Below are positions 11,826-21,911 of a stretch of 64,000 nucleotides of DNA, in pieces (position 1 is the first letter of the stretch; every line of letters starts with the position of its first letter). A program made the translations under genes and the position numbers. The DNA comes from Bostrychus sinensis (lineage: Eukaryota; Chordata; Actinopteri; Gobiiformes; Eleotridae), in the NCBI GenBank assembly GCA_020698575.1, contig CM036248.1, forward strand, positions 17,215,229-17,279,228. Reading direction: 5' to 3'. The notes beneath the pieces were generated by a model. The model was not told the origin of the DNA, did no database searches, and saw only the letters and a list, made by a program, of their open reading frames with translations.

Positions 11826-14210
11826 ATGTGGCTTGTAAGTGCAATCTTCTGGGCCGTTGCCATGTTGGTCAAACTTCAGAGTACTGCAAGTCCAGACCGA
11901 TTTGTTGACCTCTCTAACAAAAACCTCTCCTTTGTACCAAAAGACCTGCCACAGACAGTTGAGTATTTAGACCTTTCCTGCAACCACATAAGACAGCTTC
12001 AGAGAGGAGATTTGAAAGACACTACACAGCTTAGGTTCCTGAACATGTCATGGAATATCTTAGAAACTATAGACCCTGAGACGTTCATGAACAAACTGCT
12101 GCTTGAGAAACTGGATCTTTCACACAATAAACTGACAAACCTAGAAGATCAACAGTACCTGCGACATACGGGGAACCTCTTGGTGCTGCATTTGGACCGC
12201 AACAAATTCATCAATATGACTCTTGGAAATGAGTTTACCGTCTTGAAAAAAATGCAGATGCTGTCACTTGAAGCAAAGACAATTAGTAGAGGTGACTTCA
12301 AGCAAATTTCTGAAGTTAAACTAGCCACACTGTTCCTATCTGTTGGTAATGAATTTGATTATGAAGGAGGCAGCCTACAAGATGTTCAAGCTAAAAAATT
12401 GCAGATATCCTTCCTTAAACATCAAGCAATACATCATGATTTGGTTTCTGATGCCCTCTCTGTTTTTGACAAGGTTGAGTTGACCAATTTGACACAGGGC
12501 TATGAGGAATTGATTGCGGTATTAAAAGAACAAAAACAAATCCGCACAACTCATTTGTATTTTTCTAATATTCACATAAAGTGGATATATTTCACCCAAT
12601 TGGTAAACGCTAGCTTGCAAACATCAATTTTACATCTCACCTCCAATGATGTCACATTGCAAAACTTGCCAATTGCTGACACTCATGTAGCCAAAAAATC
12701 TAATATGAAATCCTTTACAACTAAAAGGGCTAAGGTGATTGACTTTTTTTTTTCACAAACAGCTGTTTACAACTTTTTCATCAATATGCCCATCCAAACA
12801 CTGGCAATAGTGGAGACATCGATTATTCACATGACATGCCCAGAGTTGCCAAGTCCAATTCAGCATCTGAACTTCTCCCACTGCGCTCTGTCAGACACCA
12901 TATTTTACAGAGTCGACCATCAACAAATCATTGAATGTAAGAATTTGGGGAATGTAAGAACTCTGACTCTCATTGACAACAATCTCTTAAATTTCCAGAC
13001 GCTCAGTAAACGAGTGCAATACATGAATTCACTGGAGCATCTAGATGTAAGCCTCAATTCGTTAGTCTATGATGGTCTTGAGGAATGTTTCTGGCCCACA
13101 AACATCACCAATATGGCCCTATCTTTCAACAGCCTGTCAGACAACGTTTTTAAGTGTCTCCCAAAAGGAATAAGGATCCTAGACCTTCAAAACAATGAGT
13201 TGTCTGTGGTACCTTCAACGATTATGAAATTTCAAAATCTTTTATCAGTAAACCTCAATGCGAATAGGCTACGTGACCTACCAGTATGCAATGGTTTTCC
13301 TATGCTGAATGAACTTCTTCTCAAGTCCAATTCACTTCATGCCCCATCTGTGAGCAATCTGGAAACTTGTCCCCAGATAAAGACCCTGGACATCAGTTAT
13401 AACCCCTTCACCTGCATTTGTTCTCTCCACAAATTCAGAAACCTTGGCATCGAATCTGAAAGAAACACCACAATAAAACTGATTAGCTGGCCTTCAGGTT
13501 ACTACTGTTTGTATCCGGAAGAAATGAGGAACACCACCTTGAGAGAAGCATCGATTGCTGAAATCTCTTGCAACTCTGCTCTTCTGGCTACCACCATATT
13601 GTGCCCGGCTATCTTTACAATTGTTGCTATTGTGAGCGTATGCCACTATCTGGATGTGCCCTGGTACATGGGTATGATATGGCAGTGGACAAGAGCCAAA
13701 CATCGTGCAAGAAGACAAAATATTACATCTGAAGACATGGCGGGTGTTGAATTTCATGCTTTTGTCTCTTTCAGTCAACATAACGCGGACTGGGTGCACA
13801 ACTCAATGCTTTCTAATCTTAGTGAGTTGAGAGTGTGCCATCATGAGAAACACTTCTTGCCAGGTAGGACTATTATTGAGAACATAATGAGTTGTGTGCA
13901 GAAAAGCAGGAGATCCGTGTTTGTTCTGTCTGCTCACTTTGTTAAGAGTGAGTGGTGTCATTATGAACTGTACTTCGCCACCCACCAGAGACTTGCTCGA
14001 GGCCCAGATGGCGTTGTCCTGGTCTTGCTTGAGCCTGTGCCACAATACCTGATTCCATCCAAGTACCACCAGCTTAAGTCCATAATGCGAAGACACACCT
14101 ACTTAGAGTGGCCCCAGGATAAGGCCAAGCAGAGGCTGTTTTGGGCCAATCTTAGAGCAGCACTGCAGTCAGAGATACCCAGTGCACCAACCACAGAACT
14201 AGAAGACTGA
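11826..14210 (+). CDS. tlr1: Toll-like receptor 1 (TLR1/6/10 subfamily)
   Basis: Membrane pattern-recognition receptor; TLR1 pairs with TLR2 to sense lipopeptides and signals through MyD88. One uninterrupted coding exon, 794 aa. The start is ATG 11826-11828; a reading from GTG at 11814 is unlikely because a pyrimidine-rich tract ending in ttag (11811-11814) looks like a splice acceptor for a 5' untranslated exon. Signal peptide: WLVSAIFWAVAMLVKL. Leucine-rich repeats follow (LDLSCNHI, LDLSHNKL, LDVSLNSL, LDLQNNELSVV), then an LRR C-terminal cap with NPFTCICSLHKF. The membrane segment is near residues 585-608 (ILCPAIFTIVAIVSVC). The TIR domain spans about 639-785, with VEFHAFVSFS (box 1), HFLPGRTIIENI (BB loop) and FWANLRAAL (box 3). 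EWCHYELYFA and PQYLIPSKYHQLKS are characteristic of the TLR1 group. Confidence 0.95.
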   Translation: MWLVSAIFWAVAMLVKLQSTASPDRFVDLSNKNLSFVPKDLPQTVEYLDLSCNHIRQLQRGDLKDTTQLRFLNMSWNILETIDPETFMNKLLLEKLDLSHNKLTNLEDQQYLRHTGNLLVLHLDRNKFINMTLGNEFTVLKKMQMLSLEAKTISRGDFKQISEVKLATLFLSVGNEFDYEGGSLQDVQAKKLQISFLKHQAIHHDLVSDALSVFDKVELTNLTQGYEELIAVLKEQKQIRTTHLYFSNIHIKWIYFTQLVNASLQTSILHLTSNDVTLQNLPIADTHVAKKSNMKSFTTKRAKVIDFFFSQTAVYNFFINMPIQTLAIVETSIIHMTCPELPSPIQHLNFSHCALSDTIFYRVDHQQIIECKNLGNVRTLTLIDNNLLNFQTLSKRVQYMNSLEHLDVSLNSLVYDGLEECFWPTNITNMALSFNSLSDNVFKCLPKGIRILDLQNNELSVVPSTIMKFQNLLSVNLNANRLRDLPVCNGFPMLNELLLKSNSLHAPSVSNLETCPQIKTLDISYNPFTCICSLHKFRNLGIESERNTTIKLISWPSGYYCLYPEEMRNTTLREASIAEISCNSALLATTILCPAIFTIVAIVSVCHYLDVPWYMGMIWQWTRAKHRARRQNITSEDMAGVEFHAFVSFSQHNADWVHNSMLSNLSELRVCHHEKHFLPGRTIIENIMSCVQKSRRSVFVLSAHFVKSEWCHYELYFATHQRLARGPDGVVLVLLEPVPQYLIPSKYHQLKSIMRRHTYLEWPQDKAKQRLFWANLRAALQSEIPSAPTTELED

Positions 14211-14291
14211 AATTAAACACAAAATTAAACACAAATCCGTGAAATGGTTTAAAACGCTAGACTATTGTATCATATGACTTTAAACTGTGCT

Positions 14292-14458
14292 TTGGAATGA
14301 ATGTGAGAGTTAAGCGTCTTGTGTATGTCTCAGTGTCAGCCCAGTGACTAACTGGGCCACTTTCCAGAGTTTACCCCACCTAAGGCCCATAGTTGCTGCC
14401 ATCAGCTCCAGTCACCTGCAACCCCCTAATGGGAATATGCGGAAAAAAATGAATGATT
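14292..14458 (+). repeat. Family A SINE-like repeat, 3' fragment
   Basis: Shares gtatgtctcagtgtcagccc and the aatgggaata tail with the copies at 33583-33920 and 39508-39738. It lacks the 5' head. Confidence 0.6.
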
Positions 14459-14545
14459 ATTGTATATGTTGAACTCATAAAACTATAAAATGTACACTTA
14501 TCATGTATATACTATGAGCAATTTTATCAACTTTGATACAAAAAC

Positions 14546-14551
14546 AATAAA
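14546..14551 (+). terminator. Polyadenylation signal for tlr1
   Basis: AATAAA about 340 nt beyond the tlr1 stop codon, in the tlr1 sense strand. It is the only canonical hexamer I found between the stop and the ints10 coding end. Confidence 0.6.
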
Positions 14552-14764
14552 GTTTACTCTCAAAAGACAAAAATGCAATTTTTTTATGACAAATACAGTG
14601 CCCCATATTCAAGATACTATCACAAATGTTGCACATGAAGGATGGTAAATAGAAATCTCCTGTGAGTATTTTGAAGAAATTGTTGAAAAAAAGAAAAGTG
14701 CATCTTAAAACCGGCTGCTTGAATTACATTGAATATAAAATGTAGGATCATTTTCTGCCTTTTG

Positions 14765-17700
14765 TCAAGGGAGAGACTGGATGATGATGATTTTCTCATT
14801 GATGCAAAATCGGTGCAGAACGCTGAGTAGGTTCTCTCCGCAGCGTGACACCTGACGCTCCATGGCCAAACGAAAATCTTCTTTTACTCCTTTGGTGATT
14901 CCTCGAGTTACTGTGTGGTGTCTGAAAGAGTGCACAAACACACAAATAAGACTAGTGAGAAATACTTTTGTCTTAATTATCAAATGTAACAGAGCCAACA
15001 ATGTGCTGAGGATCCCTTTTACAGTGTCTTAAAGTGATACACATTAACTGAATGAAAACAGCCAGTTACGCACATAAAAAGCTACTTTGAAAAATACAAA
15101 AATCAAGACTAGATGAAACTGATAAACAAATTAAATGAGTTCATATGTAATGACAAGGCAAGAAACTGATTCACAAAATCTTGAAAGAACAACAGTGATG
15201 ACCACAAATAGACGAGCAGATGCTAAAATAAACAAACCCAACAGGAAATCATAGAATGGCTAACTCTTGATGTCAAAGACGGTTTCAAATCAAAACTGGG
15301 GGATGACAAGCCTTGCAGTTGGGAATGGAGGAGAGGTGACTGGTGCAGGGAGGGAATGGGGACTGTGGGAGGAGGGGCCTGGGGTACCTGTCCATCGTCT
15401 GCACCCCTTGTAGCAGAAGGGTATTTAACTCCACCCCCAGGGCGGGACTAGGGTTCCTGAGGGACAGCAACATTCAACAACTCAGTCAACTGTCTCTACT
15501 TTGACAAGAAAGAAAGGTGGATTTTGTTTTACATAAACCCCTTCTCTTTTTTTAATGCCCCCTCCAAAACCATTTTTCAGTTCATTATATGTTTTCCCCA
15601 CAGGCCATTTCTATCAAAATCATTAACCTATAGCACGGTATTCATAAAAATCACACCAACTGAACGGGAGTGTGCAGAGTCAACTGAACGATGCCAAATG
15701 TAAGTGCAATTAGCAGGTGGACTTACTTGATCAGCATGCCCTGATTGGGCAGCAGCTCCAGTTGGATTCTCCCTCCTTCAGGAGTACGCAAGTATGCAAA
15801 CTCCTCCAACATATCAATGTCTGACAGAAAATATGGGATAAGGGAATGAAACATCTAGGAAATGGACAAAAACCATGACAAAAAACACCAATGATGCACA
15901 GATTAGCATATACAGATTAGTTTGTAAAGATACTAGTGACATAGTTGAAGAAATTCTCATATTGGAAACTGCCTTGCTGGCAGATCTTATCCACTGCTTT
16001 TAGGAACAGAGTTTCTCCTTGTGGCCAGTCATACTGCAGAAGAACTATCACATGACCAAGTGACAGGTCATCATGACTGTCTGCAAAAGCGCGAAGCTGA
16101 AAAAAAAAAATACACAAAAACAGTTCAAGATAAACAGTATTTTAGAGTCTAAATCAATTATATTTTAGGCAATTAAATCATTCAGAAAATGAAGTACCTT
16201 AAAACATGCCAACATGAGCTGCAGACAAAAAGGCAAAATCGCTTTGCTCGTGCATGGTAATAATCTTAGGTCATTACCTAATTATGACAAAACAGAAAAA
16301 ATTCTTTAATACTGGCATCAATAAAACAGTTTATTTCTCTGTTCAGAAGTTAACATTACCTTTTCTTGTTTTGATCTTGAGGCGTCCCTGGTCTTCTGAG
16401 CTTTTAGTTTGTTCATAATTTGGGGGTACAAGTCCATTAACCACATCTAGTAGCTTGTCACAGGCCATCTAATTAATATATAAAAAAACTAATTAAAACT
16501 CACATACAGTAGATAACGCAAAAACGCTAAGTAATCACAGTATTGCCTGTATAAATACCCTGTATTCTCCCAATGCGTAGTGACAGGACGCCTGCTGGAT
16601 GAGAGCCCTGTGGTGCTCCAGACTGGCCTGGCTTGAGGGGCTCTGCTGCCCAGGCTGTGGCTGTTGCACTGCTGCCATCTGGTGCAGGCTGGAGAGAGCC
16701 TTACGGTACTGTCCCTACAGGTCATTCACGCAAATATACGACAAACAATTTTGTATTTTTAGTTCAGTTTCAGATTTTCATTGTTCTGTTCTTGTATTTG
16801 CAACAATCAGTAAGTACAAATAGATAGTAATGGTTTGTACCTGGTATATTATCATGTCAGTGAGAAATATTCTGAACCACATCCAGCTCTCTGTCTTCCA
16901 TGCAGCACAGATCTTCTTAAATTCTTAAAAAAACATTTTTTTAAATGGACTGTTGAGACTGTTTATATGTATCAGTACAGGAAGAATACACCATGAACTG
17001 TGGCGTAATTTGTTATAATCATAGTAGAAATACTTGATTGATTGAATGATTTAAACTATATGAAGTCAGAGGCATGTACCGGTTTCTAGGCCTTCATGTG
17101 AGTGAAGGAGGTCCCAGCTCTCTCTTGCTGTTCGAAAGCTCTCAAGAGTCTCTGACCAGCTGAGCATCTCTGTCTTGTTCACTAAAATATGTCGCCCACG
17201 GCCTTTTCCCAAGCCTTCCTCATCATCTGAGCTCTACAGTGAGAATTATGATAAACTGATGTAAAACAGTGATCAATCATAAAAGTATTGCTCTATTAGC
17301 TATGATCTCAGATCCATCTTTACCATTGTCTTCTCTCTCCCATCAGCAAGTTTACGTTTCTTGTGTGCATGTTTCAATGCTCCTCTTTCCATCTCTATAT
17401 CATTATACACTGTGCTCAAGTCCTCAACAAGAATCCATGGTCCTGAACTGAGTGCATTAACAGCTGTCACAAAACAAAACATGATTATAAATATATGGCT
17501 CAATTACCATTAAGTAAACAAACATCAGTGAAGCATAATATAAACTGACCTTGGAACAATGCAGGCTGTACAGCTGAGACATAGAGGAAGGCACTGCGGA
17601 AAAGGACGAGTGCAGCACAGATGACCACCTGACTGCAGCAGCGTGACCTGGTTTCACCTTCCAAACCAGGCAAATAACGACACAGCTCCTTTACTCTGTG

Positions 17701-19215
17701 CAGCATGTCCCCGTAACTCCTGGTGCATACAGCGACATAACAATAAGAGCTGCCATGTATATCTGAAATAAAAGACTCTTACTAGATGAAACGTACCTCT
17801 GTCCTTTGTCCCCCTGCCACTCACAGCGTGCTCCAACAACAGACAGGATGTCCAACAGTCTTTCCCAAGGTTCAGACACAACCGATGACTTTTCTGATAG
17901 GCCATCGATCACATAACGCTGGGATCCACGAGACACAGAAGGGGATTTCAGTGGTCCTTCTTGAGAGCCTTGGAAAAAAAAATTCAAAACCAATTTAGTG
18001 TGACAACTGATTTAAAGTCTTTCTTTAGATTTGAAACATCTTTACTCAGAGAGCAGTTACCTTGTATTGGTACATCAGGTGAAGGTCCCCGGGTAACATA
18101 ACCAATATAAAACTCAGCTGCCTTCAACATATACTTGTGCATTAGGGTTGTTGGCAAACGCATGTCCATGTTGTTGATGACCAAAGGAAGCACATCACAC
18201 ACTAAAATCAAATAATACACCATTTTATGTCATATACAGATAACAAGACAACACATAAAATATATACTATATTTAAATTACCAAAAAGTTTTCTAAAGCA
18301 ATTAACAGGGGTCTCCACATTTTCTGATGCCTCAGCTTCCAACAATGTTTCACCAAGATTTACCTGAATGTACAAAATGTTGTCATCAATGCACGTCTAT
18401 AAGTAGAGTACATTTTATTATGACAAATGTTTGTATTACAAACCCCATGTTGGACAACAGACTCCGGAAAACGTTTTAGGAGCAATAGAAGCATTTCTGC
18501 TTTTTCCAAAGTGTTGAAACACTGTTCTGTGGCTTTCAGGAGCATTTCGCATTGTACTCGTGCAGGAAGTGTCTCAAAAAGCGCTGAAAGTCAGAAGAAA
18601 CTTATATTAATGTATTAGACATATATCAGTACATATAAACAGCACAAACTGAATTCCCTCACCTCGTAGGAACTGTGTATGCTTGTCTTGGGAGTCACTT
18701 CGTAGAGCAGCTGTGATGACACTGATCTCCCGCCAAACTATAGGTTGATCTGGGAAGTTTATAAACCTACAAATATAGTTGATTCTTTAAATCACTTTTA
18801 AACATAACAGAAAATGTGGCAAATGTGTTAAAGTAAACTTTAACTTACATATCATAAAGCAATCTCCCAGCAGAAGATGTCCTCTCTGCATTTCGTTCAA
18901 TAATATACATTTCATACTGTGAAAAGAGATAGCCATAGAAGTAAACATATTATCAATAATTCATCCACCCATCTTCTGCCGCTGATCGTTTTCCTAAATA
19001 AGGCAGTTTGACTACTTAGACTGTATGCCAAAACCTTTTATTGTGGCAGCTTATTATGGACGGTCTAAGGTTGAGGCCAGGGTTACCTGTATGTTGAAGT
19101 CTGCTGGGTAAAGGGTCCTGGCGGTGATGAGCCACGCTTTAGCCGCACAAGGATCATCAGAGACTAACTCACGAGCTCTTTTGACCAAAAACTCACAGTC
19201 TTTTTGCGCTGACAT
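14765..19215 (-). CDS. ints10: Integrator complex subunit 10
   Basis: Nuclear subunit of Integrator, the RNA polymerase II-associated complex that cleaves snRNA and other nascent transcripts; it forms a module with INTS13 and INTS14. Coding exons left to right: 14765..14921, 15727..15820, 15934..16096, 16198..16277, 16360..16468, 16559..16714, 16841..16923, 17080..17233, 17324..17463, 17550..17719, 17797..17968, 18061..18201, 18282..18363, 18444..18583, 18663..18766, 18849..18916, 19087..19215. They total 2142 nt (713 aa) with every phase consistent; human INTS10 is about 710 aa. Landmarks: MSAQKDCEFLVKRARELV (start), ATEQCFNTLEKAEMLLLLLK, RYVIDGLSEKSS, HKKRKLADGREKTM, LRAFADSHDDLSLGHVIVLL, and C-terminal RQVSRCGENLLSVLHRFCIN. 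Most introns are 75-130 nt. The start codon faces slc25a51 across a shared promoter. Confidence 0.96.
18956..18992 (-). repeat. Short family A tail fragment in ints10 intron
   Basis: The sequence attcatccacccatcttctg resembles the inverted 3' tail of family A repeats. It lies in the intron after the first ints10 coding exon. Confidence 0.4.
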
Positions 19216-19903
19216 GGCAATTAAACTGCTTGTGGTTTCTGGTGAAAAGAGATGCCTTTGTTTCTTCCAGTGCAAATGCCTAAGATGCAGTTAACGTATC
19301 CACCAGGGCGAATGGATTTAGCAAAATGCACCTTATGTGCAGAAGACGCTAGCTTTAGCGCCAGGGAAACCTGTCACATACAAAATGCACACATATCTAT
19401 AGCTCATATAATTCTATTTCAACACAGTTGCTTCACACAAGGTCAATCTAATATATAGTCATATGTAATGGCTATAGATTTTAAGGGAACTAATATTGTA
19501 TTAGCCTGAAAGATAACGCTTTATTTACCGACACTTTACCTAACGCGCGTCGATGACGTCATGTCGCACGGTTGACGCTAACGTTGTTCACAACCCATTG
19601 CCTGATCAAAACTCGACATTTTTGGGTGTGGTAGCCCGTTTTTAGTCTAAATATTTTGGTTTAGAGTTGTCATCAATTCTGCTTTTGTTGCACAACTTTG
19701 TAAATTATACTATAAGGGCAAAAAATACATAATAAGATCGTTTCGAGCCACTCTTCATCCTCAGCAAGCTACAGCAATGCGCAGGCGTAAAGGATGTGCT
19801 GCAGGGGTCACCTGCTGCTCTTCAGGCTGCAGGGCTACACACGACCTACAGTCCTGGCCCAAATTCTGCAAACAGGCAGAGGACAGCGACAGGTCCTGGG
19901 CAA
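19216..19903. promoter_or_regulatory. Bidirectional promoter region ints10 / slc25a51
   Basis: The region separates two genes transcribed outward. It holds a CpG-containing segment (taacgcgcgtcg) and a perfect CRE palindrome TGACGTCA at 19554-19561. An NRF1-like TGCGCAGGCG lies at 19778-19787. A likely slc25a51 untranslated first exon ends at 19903 with donor gtaagt. Start sites cannot be placed from sequence alone. Confidence 0.6.
19554..19561. promoter_or_regulatory. Full CRE palindrome
   Basis: TGACGTCA, the consensus CREB/ATF site, about 340 nt from the ints10 start codon and upstream of the slc25a51 first exon. Confidence 0.6.
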
Positions 19904-20920
19904 GTAAGTAATCATAGGTGTGTGAACTATATTATGCACGGTCCTTTCTTGGTTTGCCATTTTATGACCACTAGTCTCCAACCAATCATCATTTTGATAT
20001 TAGCCAGTTAGCATGCTAACTGTTTTCCCATAATAAATGCGTTTCTAGTCGCCGATTCCGTTATGATGTGAGTCATTTACAATAAACAGTTTATATTTAT
20101 TCCATTTATTGAAGACTGATGCTTGCGTTATATTCAAATAACGTTAAATATAAAGCATGTCTAGCTAGCAGTCATTCTAGCACACCAGCTACTTGTACAG
20201 TAACCTATGACTGTAACGTAACATATGCAGCATGCAACCACACCTCTAACATACAACACTTGTTTTCATTGTATATTTCAGCATTTATATACATCTCAAT
20301 TTAGCATTAATTGGCTTACCAGAAATTCTCAAGTCGATAGTGGTTAAACTCAAAATTGTTTTTAAATTGTGACAAATATTATTCTGTTAACAGACAAGTA
20401 AGGACAATAACGTAGGCATGACACGGCTGGTTCTTAGGAATTAAATAATAGACTGTGCTCAGGCACGTCAAGTATGTTAGACAGTTTCCAAATGTTTTGA
20501 ATTTTAAAGAAAGTAGGTTTAACTAGTGGTAACTGTGGTTTGTGGTATATTTTGGTTGTTGCTCTGTGACCTCCAGTGACTTTAGGGTTCAGACACCAGC
20601 ATGAACTTTTTGGTCCAAATTTAGATTATTCCCTAAATAAGGTAACAATTTTTACTATAAAGCTAGTTTTATCTAAATTCTCACAGAAATTAGACAATGC
20701 TCAGTATACAGTTAGATTCTATACTTTAATTTATTATTGTACTTTAATGACAGCACTGTAGCTTATGCTTATCAGTTTGATTGTGTAAGACCTTTTATCA
20801 GTAAACGATTGGTGGCCCAAGATTGAGTTCAGCAGTACAACCGTTACCAGAAAGCAGCAGTATAAAATGTTAATTATAGTGTCTGCTGTATTTAATTTTG
20901 ATTAAATGTTTCTCTTCCAG
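19904..20920 (+). other. slc25a51 first intron
   Basis: Bounded by donor gtaagt (19904) and acceptor tctcttccag (ending 20920). AT-rich, with no coding or repeat structure I can name. The first exon carries ATGs ahead of the donor that would act as upstream starts. Confidence 0.55.
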
Positions 20921-20975
20921 GTGCATAATGAGGATATGAGGCTGGAGAAATATACCGAGGTGCACTGAGCCATCT

Positions 20976-21911
20976 ATGGCTGTTAGCACAATGGACTCAG
21001 AGTCAGCCCGGACTCCTCAGTCTCAGGCCCCTCTGACTAAAGGTGGCAGTGCCCTACTGCCTGCTGGGGCGCTCAGTGCCAGGCTGGGGCCACAAGGAAA
21101 GCACTATGTCTGTGGTTCTCTTGCTGCATTTACCAACATATTGGTAACTTTCCCAATTCAGAAGGTACTGTTTCGCCAGCAGTTGCATGGTGTGCTTGCT
21201 ACTGAAGCAGTGCAGCAGCTGCAGAGGGATGGACTGAGGAATCTCTACCGCGGTTTACTGCCCCCACTGCTCCAGAAGAGCACTACAGTGGCCATCATGT
21301 TTGGCCTCTATGAGGACTTCTCTAGAGTTCTGCTGGACCAGGCCGATGGGAGTGGCATGCCTGAGATTGTCACAAGAAGCTTTGCTGCTGCTTTAGCTGG
21401 AACTACTGAAGCCATCCTGACACCTTTTGAGCGCGTGCAGACACTCTTACAAGACCACCGACACCACGGGCGCTTCAACAACACAGCCCACACTTTTAGG
21501 ACACTTCTGACTGAGTATGGCATAAGAGAGTGCTACCGTGGCTTGGTACCAATACTACTTCGCAATGGTCCCAGCAATGTGCTTTTCTTTGGGCTCCGTG
21601 GTCCTATAAAGGAGCAGCTCCCCGAAGCCACCAGTCGAGCAGGTCACCTAGTCAATGATTTTGTTTGTGGAGGATTGTTGGGGGCTGGCCTTGGTATTAT
21701 GTTTTATCCTCTAAATGTTGTCAAGTCCCGGGCTCAGTCTCAGGTTGGTGGAGATTTCCAGTCTTGCAGGAAGGTGTTCCTGACTGTGTGGAGAGAGCGA
21801 GGGGGCAGCTTAACAATGCTCTTTCGAGGAGCCCACTTAAATTACCATCGCTCATTGTTATCATGGGGGATCATTAATGCTACATATGAGCTCCTATTAA
21901 AGCTCCTGTAA
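20976..21911 (+). CDS. slc25a51: SLC25A51 (MCART1), mitochondrial NAD+ carrier
   Basis: Inner-membrane carrier of the SLC25 family; mammalian SLC25A51 imports NAD+ into mitochondria. A single coding exon of 311 aa, slightly longer than human (about 297) through a longer N-terminus. Three carrier repeats are visible from their signatures: FPIQKVLFRQQL, PFERVQTLLQDH and YPLNVVKSRAQSQ. Also conserved are LRNLYRGLLPPLLQK, YRGLVPILLRNGPSNVLFFG and GAHLNYHRSLLSWGIINATY. An intron acceptor ends at 20920 and the 5' UTR continues in exon 2. The start at 20976 (MAVST) is in frame with a second ATG at 20991 (MDSES), which resembles the mammalian start better; either could be used. The close paralog SLC25A52 is primate-specific, so A51 is the natural assignment. 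Confidence 0.95.
   Translation: MAVSTMDSESARTPQSQAPLTKGGSALLPAGALSARLGPQGKHYVCGSLAAFTNILVTFPIQKVLFRQQLHGVLATEAVQQLQRDGLRNLYRGLLPPLLQKSTTVAIMFGLYEDFSRVLLDQADGSGMPEIVTRSFAAALAGTTEAILTPFERVQTLLQDHRHHGRFNNTAHTFRTLLTEYGIRECYRGLVPILLRNGPSNVLFFGLRGPIKEQLPEATSRAGHLVNDFVCGGLLGAGLGIMFYPLNVVKSRAQSQVGGDFQSCRKVFLTVWRERGGSLTMLFRGAHLNYHRSLLSWGIINATYELLLKLL

Larger units (their letters stand above)
14211..14764. other. tlr1-ints10 convergent 3' regions with repeat fragment
   Basis: Space between converging genes. A canonical AATAAA at 14546-14551 probably ends the tlr1 transcript. At about 14292-14458 lies the 3' part of repeat family A (ttaccccacctaaggcccat, then aatgggaata). No gene is seen. Confidence 0.65.
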
